This document shows positions 47,001 through 59,676 of a stretch of 64,000 nucleotides of DNA, in pieces (within the stretch, counting starts at the first letter, position 1; every line of letters starts with the position of its first letter). Position numbers and translations under genes: made by a program. The stretch spans positions 1,364,001 to 1,428,000 of the forward strand of contig CM041090.1 in assembly GCA_023079485.1 (NCBI GenBank), given 5' to 3'. The notes beneath the pieces were generated by a model that was given only the letters and a program-made list of their open reading frames with translations, searched no databases and was not told where the DNA came from. Source of the DNA: Archilochus colubris (lineage: Eukaryota; Chordata; Aves; Apodiformes; Trochilidae).

Positions 47001-50000
47001 CAAATTAAATTATTCTTAAAAGGGGACAGGAAGTAACCTAAAAGCCTTTACAGTCTATTTAAATGAGAGGATGTTTTTCATTTAGCTCTCTGTAACAGAA
47101 TAATCTGAAAATAACTGAGGAAACCATGTAATCCCAGATGCTCTGTGTTCTGTGTGCTCTTGTGAAGCTGCTGTGACTCCACTGCATTAAAAAAACACAT
47201 ACATTATTCTGTAGCAATTGTCCATGACACTGAAGCTTACTACATAAATATTGCAATACCTCATTCAGTTTCTGTATGACAAACCATGGTTTATTGCAGT
47301 AATGTCTCATAATAGATGAAGGTGCTGCAGGGTCCTTTCTGGCCAATTGCTATGGGACCCTGGAGTGCACTTTCAGAAGGAGGGAATCACTCCTATGGGA
47401 AGGGAGTTAAGCTGAGGACTAGATGCCAGGAGAACCAGCTAGAGGCTTCATATGCAGTCCTAGGCAAATATTTTCTTTGCCTTATCCTCCTCTCCAGCCC
47501 CTTCATTAACCAGGAGGTTCATTTCCTCACTTGCAGGTCGTGCTGGATGCAAGGTAATGGAGCAGAGCCCTGCTACACGCAGCAGAATGCCTCTAAATCA
47601 AGAAGCCCGTGTTTTTTGCCAATGTGACAGATTGAAAAATGCTTCTGGTACTTCCATGAGTGGGTTACTAAGCAACACTTTGGCTTCCAGGGAGTAGCCC
47701 TGCTGGATGTGATCTCATGCGCCAGGAGCCTGACCACGTTCCCAGCTGGAGCAGTGGGGAAAAGGAGGGTGAGCGTATGCCAGCAGCAGGGCTGAGTGGC
47801 TTCACTGGCTGTAAAACAGGTTCCTCTGAGATGAGCTGTAACCACAAAGGAAAAATATCCTAGAGGTGATGATGGGCCTGCTGATGAAGCAGCTAAAAAT
47901 GCAAAAAGACACTGTCAGGACTTATTGTTGGGGGAGAAGTAAAGCTGAGAAGGTTTGAGCACCACTCAGTCAACCTATGGCATATCCTGGTCAAACAGAT
48001 TTTCACTTCAGCCTGTTTCAGATCAAGTGATGCTGAAGAGGACTGACTCCAGGGACAGATGCTAAAAATGATAGGAGATGGAAAAGATTTCCACATGAGG
48101 AGACAGAGATCAAAAACACTGGAACAGATTAGAAATGGGTAAGAGAGGAAAGGTTAGAGCTGAGTGAAGTGAGGTCTGATACAGAGGAAGAAAAATCTGC
48201 ACTGCTGCTCACTGTATCCTGATATAGCATTAAGGGGTTGTTTATAGAAAATCAGAAGTCAATACACTGAAAACTGATGAATCAAGTCCAGTTAGGGAGA
48301 AATTTTCCCTGGTTGCTGACTGCTCCATCATTATCTTTGTCTTTGTAGCCTGCAACACGACATCACAAGAACCAGACTGAACCAGAACTGAACATAAACA
48401 GACCAGACTCATCTGGGATAGAAATAGCTATTTTCTTACACATTCTGGGTGGGGCCAACTATTAAACAGCACATTGTCTTTATTAAATAGACTTAAGTCT
48501 AAGAATACTTATATTAGACCTCGTTAAGGCACCAGGCCAACCTCTTGGCTTGAATTCAATGGAGAAATGTTGATTGAGAGCAGGTGAGAATCTAGCCTAT
48601 CTTTTAGAATATTAGTATTCTTTCATATGTCAATAAATCATGCTCTAAAAAGGACAGAGATTAAGTTGTAAGGGATAATGTTTTGTCTTATTTTGCTGGA
48701 ATGCTGACACCCTTTCTCAAAGCAAGTAAGATTTTCTCTATATTTCTTCTTGTTCTTCAAGGTGATCAATATTTATTATAGAAGCCAGGATGTATTCCTG
48801 ATAGGTGAGCCATATTTACAGTAAATAACATTACACGATTCACAAATACATACTTATTTGCATATATTAATTAAAGACTTAATTAAAATCAGTACTACAG
48901 CATCACACAGTAAGGCTTTACCAATGTATTAATAGCAATGTCACTATTTTGGGATCATTATTTGAGCATTTTAAAAGTGCACAAACACAGTTTTTATCCG
49001 AGAGATCCACTATGATGTCAGTGTTGTCCCAAAGGCAAAGAAAGGATCAACAGCAAAGATCCTAACTCAGTCTTCCCAGTTTTATCTGTTGATGTGTTTC
49101 TTTGCAGCTGCTTCTAGTGAAAAAGCCCCGTGTATAACACTTAGCACACTCAGTTTGAAATGGCAGAGGAAGAAAAGGTGAAGCAACCATTTAACACATG
49201 CACAAACTTCTGGTTCTTAGGAGATCTGACTGTCTAGCACAGACAACAATTCACCTAAATGCTCTTCAGCCTCTCTCTACATCTACAACTCAAAGATGTC
49301 AGAAGCCCATCACTGCTGACCCAGGCTCTGGTTCTGGAAGAAAGTCAAAGTAAACAAGAGAACTGTTGATCTCTGCTGCCAACACAAAACACTCAGAAAG
49401 CCATCGAGGTAAAGAGGAAGCATTTCTCCCTACATTTTTAAAAAAAACCCAAATCCTGGCTACAAAAGTCCATATGAACTTCTGTGTGACCTAAATGCTG
49501 AGCTGGGCTTAAGGCAGCACACAAGTTTGATTCCCTGCAGTGACCAAGGGCTTGCTGAATGCTTCTAAGGGGAAATGAAAGCTGATGGTACAGTTTGGCC
49601 CTCTCTCTCTATTTCCAAATTGCTCTAGAGCCTTCAAGTCAGCTTTCGTACACACTGTGTCTGAAATCCAGGAATCTATTGTGAGAGCAGAAAAAGAAGA
49701 GAATAAAAAACGTATTCTGTAATGAAGCTCAAAGGAGATGACACTTGGAAATTCCTCATGCACTTGCTACAGCCTTCCCAGAAGGATGCAGGGGCACATC
49801 TCAGGAGAGCTATGGAGGAAAACTGTATTAGCCATAGACTTCATGTCTTGTGCTTTCATTTCAGCACATGCTTCCTTGTTAAAGTTGCTGGCAAAGTTTG
49901 CTCTGGCAGTACACAGCAGACATCAAAATGCAGTCCTGAGTCCAGCAGCAGCAGATGTCTGGGTTGGAAACAGATCCATGCTCCAGCAGAGTTCATGGAC

Positions 50001-51220
50001 AGAGGGATTTCTGCCTTTCTGGCAGAAACTTGAAGAATTTAAGGGAAATTCCTTACCTTGATTTTCAGGACTGCAAGCACATGGCTCCTTGGTGAGAATG
50101 AGCAGTTTTAATGCTAATTTTATATGGCAACATCAGGAAGAGTGACATTTCATGCACAGGTGAGACATGCAAGCAGAGACCCTTCTGGGAGACCCCAGCT
50201 GGGGGCACAACACTGGTGGAAAGGAGGCACTGCCATGGGAACATGACATGGGCTGGGCAGTCTCCTTCAGACCAGAGACCTCCCTCCTCTCCCTTTGCCT
50301 CCGGCAAAACTGAGGAGCAAAACGTTCTCCTATGTAAACCAGACCAGGTTTGATGCCTGCCCTAAGAAGCCATTTAACAACTGCTGGGGCTGGAGGTTGT
50401 TGGTAGCAATTACACCACCATTGAAGACAGAATTGGCTACTTGCCAGTCCCAGCTCCTGCCCTCTTTGAGCAGAGGAGAAGCACAGCCACAGTAAGTAAA
50501 ACTTTTCATTTCCCCTGCAGGGTCTTGGGCCTTTTGACTGCCAGCTCCTGGCTTGCCACCTGCTCCCATCTCCCTGGGCAGTCTGGCAGAAATGGAAGGC
50601 ACAGCACAGCAGAGTTGACTCAGCTCATACTGAGCCTGGGTCTGCAGCACTGTTGTAAACAGAGCACTGGGCTCCCAGTGCTTTACAGAAGCAGCTAAGA
50701 ATTCCCCTCCTGCCTTTTCTCCACAAGTACAGCACAGAGAGTTGGGGTACCTGACCACAGCAGCAGTGCCCCAATCCCTGCTACAGGAGGACATAAACCC
50801 TACGTGTCCCAACTCTGCTTCCATGCAGTGAAATGTCACATTTTCAGATGAACCTCACAGCACCTCTGAGTCTCCACACCATTCTGCAACAAGCAGCAGC
50901 TCTGCTGGGTGGGCTGGCTCCCACGTGGATCAGCTGCTGTCAACCCAAGCTCAGGTTTGGCAAAGGTTAGGGGAGCATCTCTGCCTGTTTGGTGTGGGTG
51001 TTTCTGCAGACACCCCATTGGTGTGCGGGACAGGGCAGGAGAGAAACAGCACCCACCTGCTCCTGTCCCCCAGCTCTCCCTGCCCTAACGAAAGTTAACA
51101 CACATTCCCTTGTCCTGCCCTGTAGTGTATCAAGCAAAAACACAGTCTGCTAAGGTCATAACAAACCCAGAACTTGCTCAAGAAGAAGGCTTCCCTGTCC
51201 TATCTGCCCACTCCTCTCCA
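44016..51220. other. Intergenic DNA, nothing recognised
   Basis: This 7.2-kb stretch is mostly AT-rich unique DNA. No exon, RNA gene or mobile element is recognised. - strand ATTAAA motifs near 44335-44356 lie in AT-rich sequence and could be poly(A) signals for a very long DPF3 3' UTR, but nothing links them to the gene. Confidence 0.5.
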
Positions 51221-51226
51221 CAGAAC

Positions 51227-51434
51227 TGTAGCAGGAGGAGCCTTTCTTGTTCCTGAGGCTCGATGAGCTGCTGACCTCTCCATTGCCTTGCACCAGAGTG
51301 AGCTTCTCTCTGTGGGTGTGAGTCCCACCTTTACTGGCCCCCTGGTAATAGGGGGCCTGCCCTAACCAGGCACAGGTGGACTCACACCCACTCTTTGGCA
51401 ACTCAAGGCACCTGGTTTATCTTGTTTCTCTCCA
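51227..51434 (-). mobile_element. Solo ERV LTR, family A
   Basis: The 208-bp repeat has TGTAGCAGG...CTCTCCA ends and is flanked by the 6-bp duplication CAGAAC at 51221-51226 and 51435-51440. The poly(A) signal position reads AGTAAA on the - strand instead of AATAAA. No internal sequence remains. Confidence 0.93.
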
Positions 51435-51440
51435 CAGAAC

Positions 51441-53159
51441 TTATTTCCACAAAAATACAGAACAGGTTGATGGTTAAAATTCCATGTGACCACCTTGTTC
51501 CAGCCCCAAACTGGCAAAATAATCCATCTTCTAATCTCCTTCTTCATAAGACTTCCATTTTCTGCTCTCCTCTCAGAATGGTGTCAAATTGTTCTCAATA
51601 CAGTCTCTGTTGCTTTGTCCAGTTTTTATGTGGGGAAAACTGAGCATTTTCCTCCTTTGCTCTGAAAGTTTTATAGACCAACAGTTGGCACTGACAGCTT
51701 CTTTAGACAGACAGACAGGGAAGACCAACCAAGATGTCTCACTATAAGAGAGTGCTCCTAGCACTCAAGATTCCATCTTTTTGTTTTATTTGTGTTCTCT
51801 TACTTCTAGATGAACCAGCTGCTTCATGTTAAAGGGTTCCTCCATAGCACCTGACCTTTTTTTTGAGTAGATACTGTAAAGTTTTCTCTAATGCAAAGTC
51901 TTGGTGTGTTGTAACTGCATTAACCAGATACATAGTGGTGGATGTGGAATTCAATAGGAAACTTTGAAAAAATTCCTTCTGGATAGATCTGAGACTTCTG
52001 ATCCCCACATTAAATGTTTCGTGTCAAATGAAAGCTATTGTTTTATTTTTAAATTAAAATTAGTTTGAAATTCAATTAATGAAGTGATTCATTGCAAAAA
52101 ATTGAAAGGAGCGTTTTCAACTCTTCTGATATTCTCCCCATATTTTTTTGTATGAAATAATTCACCAGATTGAATTTGGGTATGTGAATAATTGTGGTTC
52201 TCCAAGGAGCACTTTTTTTTTACAAAAATCATGCAGAAAAATCATGCCCAGCTCTACCTGGAATTTCCTTGTGCATGATGTGCTCTAACCCTCTGACAGT
52301 GACAAGCTTAATTAATTCTCTTTTCTAACCCCATCCACTCCTCACCTCCCAAATGACCCCTGCTGAAACACATGCTGTAGGCGTAAAGAACATCCAACAG
52401 CCCCACAGCACTGCTCAGCGTGGGAGTCTTCCTTTGCAGCAGAATTTACTAAGTTCTTTTTTTAAAGAAAGCTGAGAAATAATCATTTCAAAGCTATTCA
52501 GAGCAGCATTTGCTTCAAAAGGACACACTTAACCAGGGCTTTCCTGGCTCAAGAACTGGCCTAAGGTTATTTCGCGCAAATGCCGTAAACTCAGTTGAAA
52601 ACCACACATCTGGGAGCACACACCAGAAGGCAGAATGGGCCCCATCTCACCTTTTTTTAAAGGTGTTGCCTTTTCTGAGCTACAGGGGAGGCTCTGTGAC
52701 AGCAACATGAGCTCACCTCCTCACTGGTACCACTTGAATGCACCCCCTTCTCGTGACCCCCCCTTCTCCACACCTCTGGCTTCTGAGACTGTCCCTGCAG
52801 CAGCTCCCCAGCCCAGCCAGTCTGCCCACCAAGGGGAAGAGAACCAGGCAACACCATGGGATGGAGGAAAAGCCAGAACCAAGCCATGATTTCAGCCAAC
52901 ATAGTCTAAATTGTTCAGTCTCTGGAACAGCTCGTGGTACCTACCACCAATGTAGCTAACAGCAGTGGATAAGAAGGAGGTAACGTACAATTTACTGCAT
53001 CAGTAAAGGGGGTTTTCAAGAAATGACCTTTTTTAACCCAGACTGGGTTAAAAATAAGAAGGATCACGTGAACATGTTGAACTAACACACTCTAAGGCCA
53101 TTATGCAGACACAGCTTGTATTTGAATACATCCTCTCCCACAGTAAACATCTGTTTTTA
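51441..53159. other. Intergenic DNA, nothing recognised
   Basis: AT-rich to about 52300, then mixed. No gene or mobile element is recognised. Confidence 0.5.
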
Positions 53160-53400
53160 TAATGAGGACAGGAAGAACAATTATATCATCCAGCCTGACT
53201 TCCTCTATAACACAGCTCTTTTTCACTCAGACATTCCTCTATAACACAGCTCTTTTTCACTCAGACATTCCTGTGATTAACTAAGTTCAATTAAAATACA
53301 TCTTCTGGGAAGCTGCCCATTCTTGATCTGAAGACTTCAGGGGATGCAGGATCTACCTACCACCTAGGATGGGAATTTGATTTGTGCTAAAACATTGCTT
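53160..53400 (-). mobile_element. Ancient CR1 (L3-like) 3' relic
   Basis: The + strand resembles the reverse complement of the 3' part of old amniote CR1/L3 elements. 'ATCATCCAGCCTGACTTCCTCTATAACACAG' corresponds to their 'ATCTAGTCTGACCTCCTGTATAACACAGG' block, and 'TTGATCTGAAGACTTCAGGGGATG' at 53323 to 'TTGATTTGAAGACTTCAAGTGATGG'. It carries a later 34-bp duplication. It has no coding capacity. Confidence 0.6.
53201..53268. repeat. Perfect 34-bp tandem duplication
   Basis: A unit starting TCCTCTATAACACAGCTCTT occurs at 53201-53234 and again, without a mismatch, at 53235-53268. Because the surrounding relic is old and diverged, the identity of the two copies indicates a recent event. Confidence 0.95.
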
Positions 53401-56400
53401 GCCTTGCCCACACAGGAGAGGTTTGAAATACACCAGAGTTTGATCATCTCACAGGCTGCCAACAAACCAGCATGTCCTGCTGCAGGGGGACAGGCAGAAG
53501 AAGTCTGAGTCCTCACACTGTTTCCCAGAGCAGATTGCTGATACCAGTGGTTTCAAGATTTGCCTGACAGGAGATGGAACCTCCCAAGTAGGTCACATCA
53601 TGCAGGAAGGGTGTCCCTAAGGGGGTACCGGGTGACAGGGAATCAGTTTTCAGAGTTTCTTCCTCACCTTGCTAGCTGTGCCTCTCCACACCACAGTGAG
53701 TACAGCACTGTACTCTGTTGGTGGATCAATTAATATTTCTAACATACCACAGGACATATGGCTCTGAATGCAAGCTAAAAAGTCACTGAGAGGTCTAGGG
53801 AAGAAGGGAGTAGAGCATGGGAGAGCTGGTGTCTCATCTGCTGCCAGATTTACCTGGAGCTGCCTGGCTTCAGCACAAAGCTGAAGAGATGAAACACAGC
53901 TGGACCAGCATGGGTAAGTGCCCTACTGCACTGATCTCAAGTGGCAAACAACATTTTGCTGTTGAAGCTTTAGCAACCTCACCTTCCCTCATGCATCACC
54001 AACTTCAAGGCCACTGAGGGGGAATATTTCCCCTTGTGAAAGACTCTGTTCACTGTGGAATGGTTGTGAGAGAAGAAAACACTCAGTGCTATGGATCAAA
54101 ATCTCAAATGCAGGAAAGCAGGTGTGTGTGCACAGCACGGTTCAGGTAGTGCTGTCTCCATCACAGGGATGGAGAGCACTGATTTTCTGGACCTGCCCAT
54201 GCCACCACCACCACCTGAGACTTACACGATGCCACTGCTGCCTTCCTAACACACTGGCTAAAACAATATCCATTTTCCTCTCCATTTGGTAGTACAGACA
54301 TTGCCCTACTCCTCTCCTGAAATCAATGCAATTGCCAGGGAACTGAAAGACACTGGCTCTCCTTATGATGTAGCTCCCTCCTTAAGCCCAGCAGGCCTGG
54401 TAGCTGCACACCAGCCTGAACACTAACCCACCACTGCTACTCCCACTGCCAGCACCACTGCAATACTTTCCTCCACTGCACACACTTCTCAGCTCCTGTC
54501 TCTATTGCCAAAACACTCACTTTTCATGAGAAAAGCCCAGCAGTGTCCCAGTGAATATATATATATATATACCTGCACTCCTGGCCACAGAAGCAACAGG
54601 ACTTTGTATGGTGCTAAAGTGCCAGGCCAGCACAATTTGACAGATGAGCTGTGGTCCACAAGTGCTCCCCAGGGAAATGGAAATTCCAGGCTGAGAGAAA
54701 CACTCTTCGTTTTTATGTTTTTTCTAGAGCTTTGTCTCACCAGCCACCAGATACTGAACGCTCCTGCTTTACCCTTCCCTCACTTGATGCTCAGATTTCC
54801 TTGGTCTCTCAGCTCATCTGAGGGACTGTCACACACAAAGCCTCAGATACTGAATTACTTTCACAGGTAGCCCGTGTAGCTGCTCTGGGAAGGATTCTGT
54901 CCAATACAACTAGGATAAAAACTTTCTAAACCTTAGTAAAGCCTTTTTCTAACAGGTTAAAATAGTCCTGCTGCAGCCTGAGATGGGGCTGCAACAATAC
55001 ATGGGAGGTCCCAGCAGCTGACATGGCTGCTTTCAGCGTGCAAGCTGAACAAAACACAAAAGGTGAAGAATCTATCTAAGTAATGAGGGAAAGTGCATTA
55101 GGTCAGTATAGCTCATTCTAACTAAGTGTAATTAGCAGGAGAAGGAAGAAAAATTATCTCACCCATATTCTTTCACAATGTCCTTTCAAGTCTTCAGGGA
55201 CATTTAATTTTGTGGAAAAGTTTCAGCCAATCCTAAGATGCCAAATATAATCTTCAGTGTCCTTACCTACTTGTGCAAGCAACTCGAGTCACATGCTGCT
55301 TGAGGCTGTCATAGATTTATATTATAAACCCACTTAAATCTATGCATAGAAATAATCTACATCATACCCAAGGAAAGGGTCATTCTGGGCTACCTGGCAG
55401 CTTGGGAAAATGCAAGTTTTTAACCTTAGAAATGTATCTGGTAGAAATTCTTTAATGTACTCACTTGTCCTCCTAGTGATGTCTTAAATTATTCAGAGAC
55501 TCAACTGTAATAATATTTTTTTTCCATTGATGCTCTTGTTTGATGTTTCTCCATTTCACACGTAGAGGGTTGTTTAAATAAAGTACAACTACTTCTATTT
55601 AAATTTTTAAATCATGATGAAAATCTTACTTTTTGTATTACGTTCAGTAAATTATTCCCTTCTTTAGAGCTGGGGAGGTTTTTCACCAGATTATCAAGTT
55701 TGCCAAAAATACAGTTGTAGAGAATCTGGCAAAAGTATTTGAAAATCCAGCTAGATTTGATAGTAACTTTAATAAAAAACAGTAATGCTTTGGAAATGCT
55801 GGAAGTGCTAATTAGGCAATTCCCAGGATAAAATGCATCTTTAAGTTGCAGAACATTTTAGTTTAGAAATTACCAAAAACTAATCAACAGTGCCTCATTT
55901 GCTTTTCCTTTTTGCAGCTTACTTTTAGATTGCTCAGAGAACTGGAAATCTGACTTTCTGTGATCAACTTCAGGTGACATTTTTCTTTTCTTCAGTTTTC
56001 TGAGCTAAGCAGCAAGTCAGTTACACACATAACCATTCACAGTTTTCTGAACAAAATCAAAGTCCCAAGTCTGGACTGTACACTGACACTGCACTGGGAG
56101 AGTGTGCCTGAACATCCTGAAATACCAAAGATGGTGGGCTTTTCTAAGCAGCTGTGTTTGTACATACTGGTAGTGTTCTTCCTTCAGAGATGCTAAAACC
56201 AGATTTCCTAAGATCTGCCAAATCAAAGCATTTGACCCAAGGGAGAAAGTCTCACCCCCAACATTTTTCATCACTGCTTCTCTCAGTGAGATGTTGTTCA
56301 TGACCTGGGAAGTACTGAACTAATGCAACTCTCAAAGCTCCCTATGAATACATTGAGGTTGCAATAAAGAGGTTTCCAGTCAAGCTTGTGAAGAGAAACA

Positions 56401-56804
56401 ACCAGTGCTGCTCCCAACCAAAGCACTCACCAATAATTCCTTGGGAGCTATCTTATTACTTCTTTAAAAAGAAGACTAAAGAGAAAGCACAAGGCCACAG
56501 AAAATTGACTTCTCCATGTCAGTAGAATCACCTCTCCCTGTTCTATAATGCACGTGAACCTGTAACAGCAAGCAGCAACCATGCACAGCAGTGAGATTTC
56601 ATCCGGAGCATTGGGGAAGTACACGATCCTTCTAGGAGAGCTCAGGAGGTACAGCATTAGTGACAGTGAATACCACAGATACCTCTTCCTGTATTGGAGT
56701 GTCCATTAGTTTTGATGTGGGTTGTGTCTTTTGTGTTCTGGATGGGAATTGTGTGCTGGTGTGGCAACACCAGGAGCAAAGTGTTTCTTGACTGCTGGAG
56801 CTCC
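53401..56804 (-). other. DPF3: Region downstream of the DPF3 stop codon, including its 3' UTR (end unresolved)
   Basis: The 3' UTR of DPF3 must start at 56804 and run leftward. No AATAAA is seen on the - strand in the first 1.5 kb; an ATTAAA lies at 55773-55768 in AT-rich DNA, so the end cannot be set. The stretch also holds an (AT)n run at 54554-54571. No other gene or mobile element is recognised. Confidence 0.4.
54554..54571. repeat. (AT)n microsatellite
   Basis: A perfect run of about nine AT units. Confidence 0.85.
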
Positions 56805-56875
56805 TCAGGCTTGGAAGCCAAAAGCTGACGCTCTCTCTCTGAGCAGCTCCCGGCACAAATGACAACTCCAGCTCC
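56805..56875 (-). CDS. DPF3: DPF3 last coding exon (DPF3b-type C-terminus)
   Basis: After a CTTCATTTGCAG acceptor, the exon completes a split Gly codon, reads SWSCHLCRELLRERASAFGF-QA and stops with TGA at 56807-56805. This is the end of DPF3 isoform b as known in vertebrates. W-S-C-x2-C gives the last two zinc ligands of the second PHD finger. DPF3 is a subunit of the BAF (SWI/SNF) chromatin remodeller; its tandem PHD fingers bind histone H3 tails acetylated at K14, and the gene is needed for heart and muscle development. The intact second finger shows that this transcript encodes the histone-reading form, not the shorter form that lacks it. The exon frame joins correctly with 57939-58020 across a 1063-bp intron. 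Confidence 0.97.
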
Positions 56876-57938
56876 CTGCAAATGAAGAAATCCTTCTTAT
56901 AGGAATGACATCAAATTCAGGCACTCAGAGTTCATGTCAAGATCTGCTTGAACAGGATATTAAATATTCCTAACATTGCAGTTGCCTGTAGTTTTCTGAA
57001 GCAAGCTCTGCTGCCCTCCTCGTTGTGTTTGTAGCCTCTTTACACACATTCCAACATGGCTGGGGTGTGCATTTGCCACTAGGTGTTTTATATTTTAATA
57101 CATTCAATAAACCACTTCCCAGTCAAACAGAAACCTTTAGCTAATTATTACCTTGATTTCAACATTCTGCCCTCCTGATTTGGCTTCCTCTTTATCATAA
57201 AGTTACAAAGATTTCACTCCCGAATGCATGATTGATTTGTAATTACTCTTGTCTTGCCCCTCATGTAAACCACAGCCATTTGCACTTGCATGTCTCCTTC
57301 TCCAGTTTTACTGCTCTCTGCAGATTTTAGTCAAGGAATCAATAATGGTAAGAAACTCGTTCCTCTGCTCCACAACCAAGTGACAAATAACAACCAGTTG
57401 TAGTATATTCAGATTGAATCCCCTGCAGAGGACATAACTACATGTCAAACATAATGCAGACCATAAAACTCTCACCACTCTGAGGCACAGGCAGACCAGA
57501 GAACAAGGAAGGTGATTCCTCTTAATCCAGTCTCCTGACAACAGACTGCCAGCTATTCCAGAGAGAACCTCCCTAATCTGGGGCATTTTCTCTGGGACTT
57601 TGACTTCTTCCTGAGTCTAAAATCACAGTTTATAGGAGCTTAATTCAAATGACTAAACTGACATATCCAATGCCATCTGCAACATCCCAGACCCAGAGAT
57701 ACCTACGACCTGCAAAAGAGCCTGGAAGAGGAGGTAGAGACCTGGCAAGATTGAATAGGACATCTCAGATCATACTAGAGCTCTGTGTCAGTTAATTTCC
57801 TCTCTTTTCAATGCTACCTGCCTCTGCTTTGCTAGTGCTTCCTTAACCCTGCATAGACCAGGCCACCTTTTTGAATTTCTTTCCTTCTCTTTAAGGACTT
57901 TATTGTGATTTTCAAAGCAGATTTCCAACATATGTTAC
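56876..57938 (-). other. DPF3: DPF3 intron (last)
   Basis: GT donor (GTAACA at 57938-57933) and AG acceptor at 56877-56876 bound this 1063-bp phase-1 intron. No repeat element is recognised inside it. Confidence 0.95.
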
Positions 57939-58020
57939 CTTCTGGGGGCTCAAAGACTGGTGGATTCAAGCAATACATGTGATAGCCACGGTCACAGTCA
58001 TCACAGAAGAGCAGCTGGTC
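57939..58020 (-). CDS. DPF3: DPF3 second-last coding exon, core of PHD finger 2
   Basis: The 82-bp exon starts after a pyrimidine-rich CTGTCTCAG acceptor and encodes [18 protein letters not shown] followed by NPPVFEPPE, ending one base into a Gly codon before GTAACA. It provides four of the eight zinc ligands of PHD2: C-x2-C in FCDDC and H-x2-C in YHMYC. Asp residues of the DDCDRG segment belong to the acidic surface that contacts the H3 N-terminus in DPF proteins. Length and phase match the vertebrate gene. It joins in frame with the exons on both sides, giving an uninterrupted finger. Confidence 0.98.
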
Positions 58021-59317
58021 CTGAGACAGGGTTGTTGGGGAGACAGTAGGGAAGCAGGGGGAGAAGGAAAGGAGAAGAGAGAGAAAAAATTATGTGAATT
58101 AGTGTCTTGCCAAGAAGAAAACATAGGCATGGTAACCAGCAGTGGTCAGCTAGGAACTCATAACTGCAACACAGAGACAATGAAACTACTGGGAACATAA
58201 AAGGCTACAGACATCATGTTTGTGCATCAACTGCTGTATTTCTGAGAGGTTGCAGAATCTTCCTCATAAAGGCAATTTAGTTTCTAACTTGAAAAACACT
58301 CTGAAGAGGTGGAGGACTTCCTCTCCAACATGGCCCCATGATCCAGGAGCAAAAGCTTTTAGGCCAGGAATATGCTGTACAGAGAGAAGAAGACAGGCTT
58401 TGCTGGGCTCCAGTGTGACCACAAGCTGGACCTCATGCCTTCAGGGCAAACCTTTCTTGACAAAAGCATGAACTCAAAACTCAGCTAAGTTCTGTGAAAC
58501 AGATGGAAATTACATGATCCCATCATGTGGCCTGCAGCTCTTCCTTGTATTTGGGGGGAAAAAAGCTGTTCTGAAATATTCCTTGGTTCCTAATACAGAA
58601 CAGCTCCCTGTTTCCAGATTTCTGTACTTACTGCTAAAGCAAAAAATAATCTCAGGCTTCAGATTTATTCTGCTGTAGGGAACGTAGAGTTAGCTACAGT
58701 GACTGACAATTCTCCAAGTTTCTCACAGACTACTAAGGATGTTAGCATCAGATTTTAACTGAAAACCCCAAAGAGAAGACACTGGTCAGCTGCAGGCTCT
58801 GAATCAACTACTGTGATGGGTGATTAGGTGACTAGAGAGAGGCCCAGCCATCCCAGTTCACATGCTTCCACGTTTCCCAAGTCTTGTAATTACAAGAAAA
58901 AGTCATGCCAAGAAAGTAAGCAAAATCAGGACAGAAGAAACATACCTGTCATCTCTCGGGCTATCACCCATTCACACCTACTCCTGGCTACCATATTGAA
59001 GGTACAACTCTGCTGCAGCTCCCTCTGAGATGAACTTATAGCTTTGAGCTAATTTATCTTGAATAATCATGCAAACCACAACCATTGCCATCTTAACTGG
59101 CCCTATATGACACCTGTGGTGATTTTAGCAGAGCCCAACAGCTGAACAGGGGCACTGAGGGGAAGGCCACATCTATTCTCAGGAATGGCTTTTCCTTGGA
59201 AGTGCATGGAAGCAGCAGTAAAGCCAGGACCCACACCATTGCCACGTGTTCCTCAGGGGTGAGCGTGAGAGTAGCTTGCAGTGATGCTTATTTGCATGAA
59301 AAGGTAAATGGACTCAC
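58021..59317 (-). other. DPF3: DPF3 intron
   Basis: GTGAGT donor at 59317-59312 and CAG acceptor at 58023-58021 bound this 1297-bp phase-0 intron. No mobile element is recognised inside it. Confidence 0.95.
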
Positions 59318-59430
59318 ATCATTCTCAGAGGTCCCACAAAGGCTGCAGGATTTGCACTCAATGCACTGCCACTGATAGGTTTTAACAGCCTCAGTCATGT
59401 TTGTGGTGAACTGCAGGCAGGTCGGGTGTC
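59318..59430 (-). CDS. DPF3: DPF3 third-last coding exon, end of PHD finger 1 and start of PHD finger 2
   Basis: The 113-bp exon follows a CTTCCTCAG acceptor and begins two bases into a Gly codon. It encodes [20 protein letters not shown], then [19 protein letters not shown] and C of GHPTC and the C-x2-C of CIEC complete PHD1; C-x2-C of CSLC starts PHD2. [12 protein letters not shown] with SCSLC is closer to DPF3 than to DPF1 or DPF2 as I know them (DPF2 has PVMMAAVKTYR and CCNLC), which decides the paralogue. The exon ends at AAT-GAT before GTGAGT. Exons encoding the requiem domain, the Kruppel-type zinc finger and the first half of PHD1 lie beyond the right edge. Confidence 0.98.
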
Positions 59431-59676
59431 CTGAGGAAGATGGGAAACAACTGTCATTGTTAAGGCTCACTTATGGGTTGTTAATTAACCGGGATTAGAT
59501 TTGGGAACAAAACGCACATGGACATGGACTGATCACAACATGGGCTGCAACTAACAGATACCAAAGAGGAAAGCAGGCATTAACCCTTTCGCTGCCGGGC
59601 ACAAGAGAAAAATCAGAGTCATCCCCACCCATTCCCCATTGGCAAAGCAGTTTTATTCAGAGCTCTTAAAAATGGT

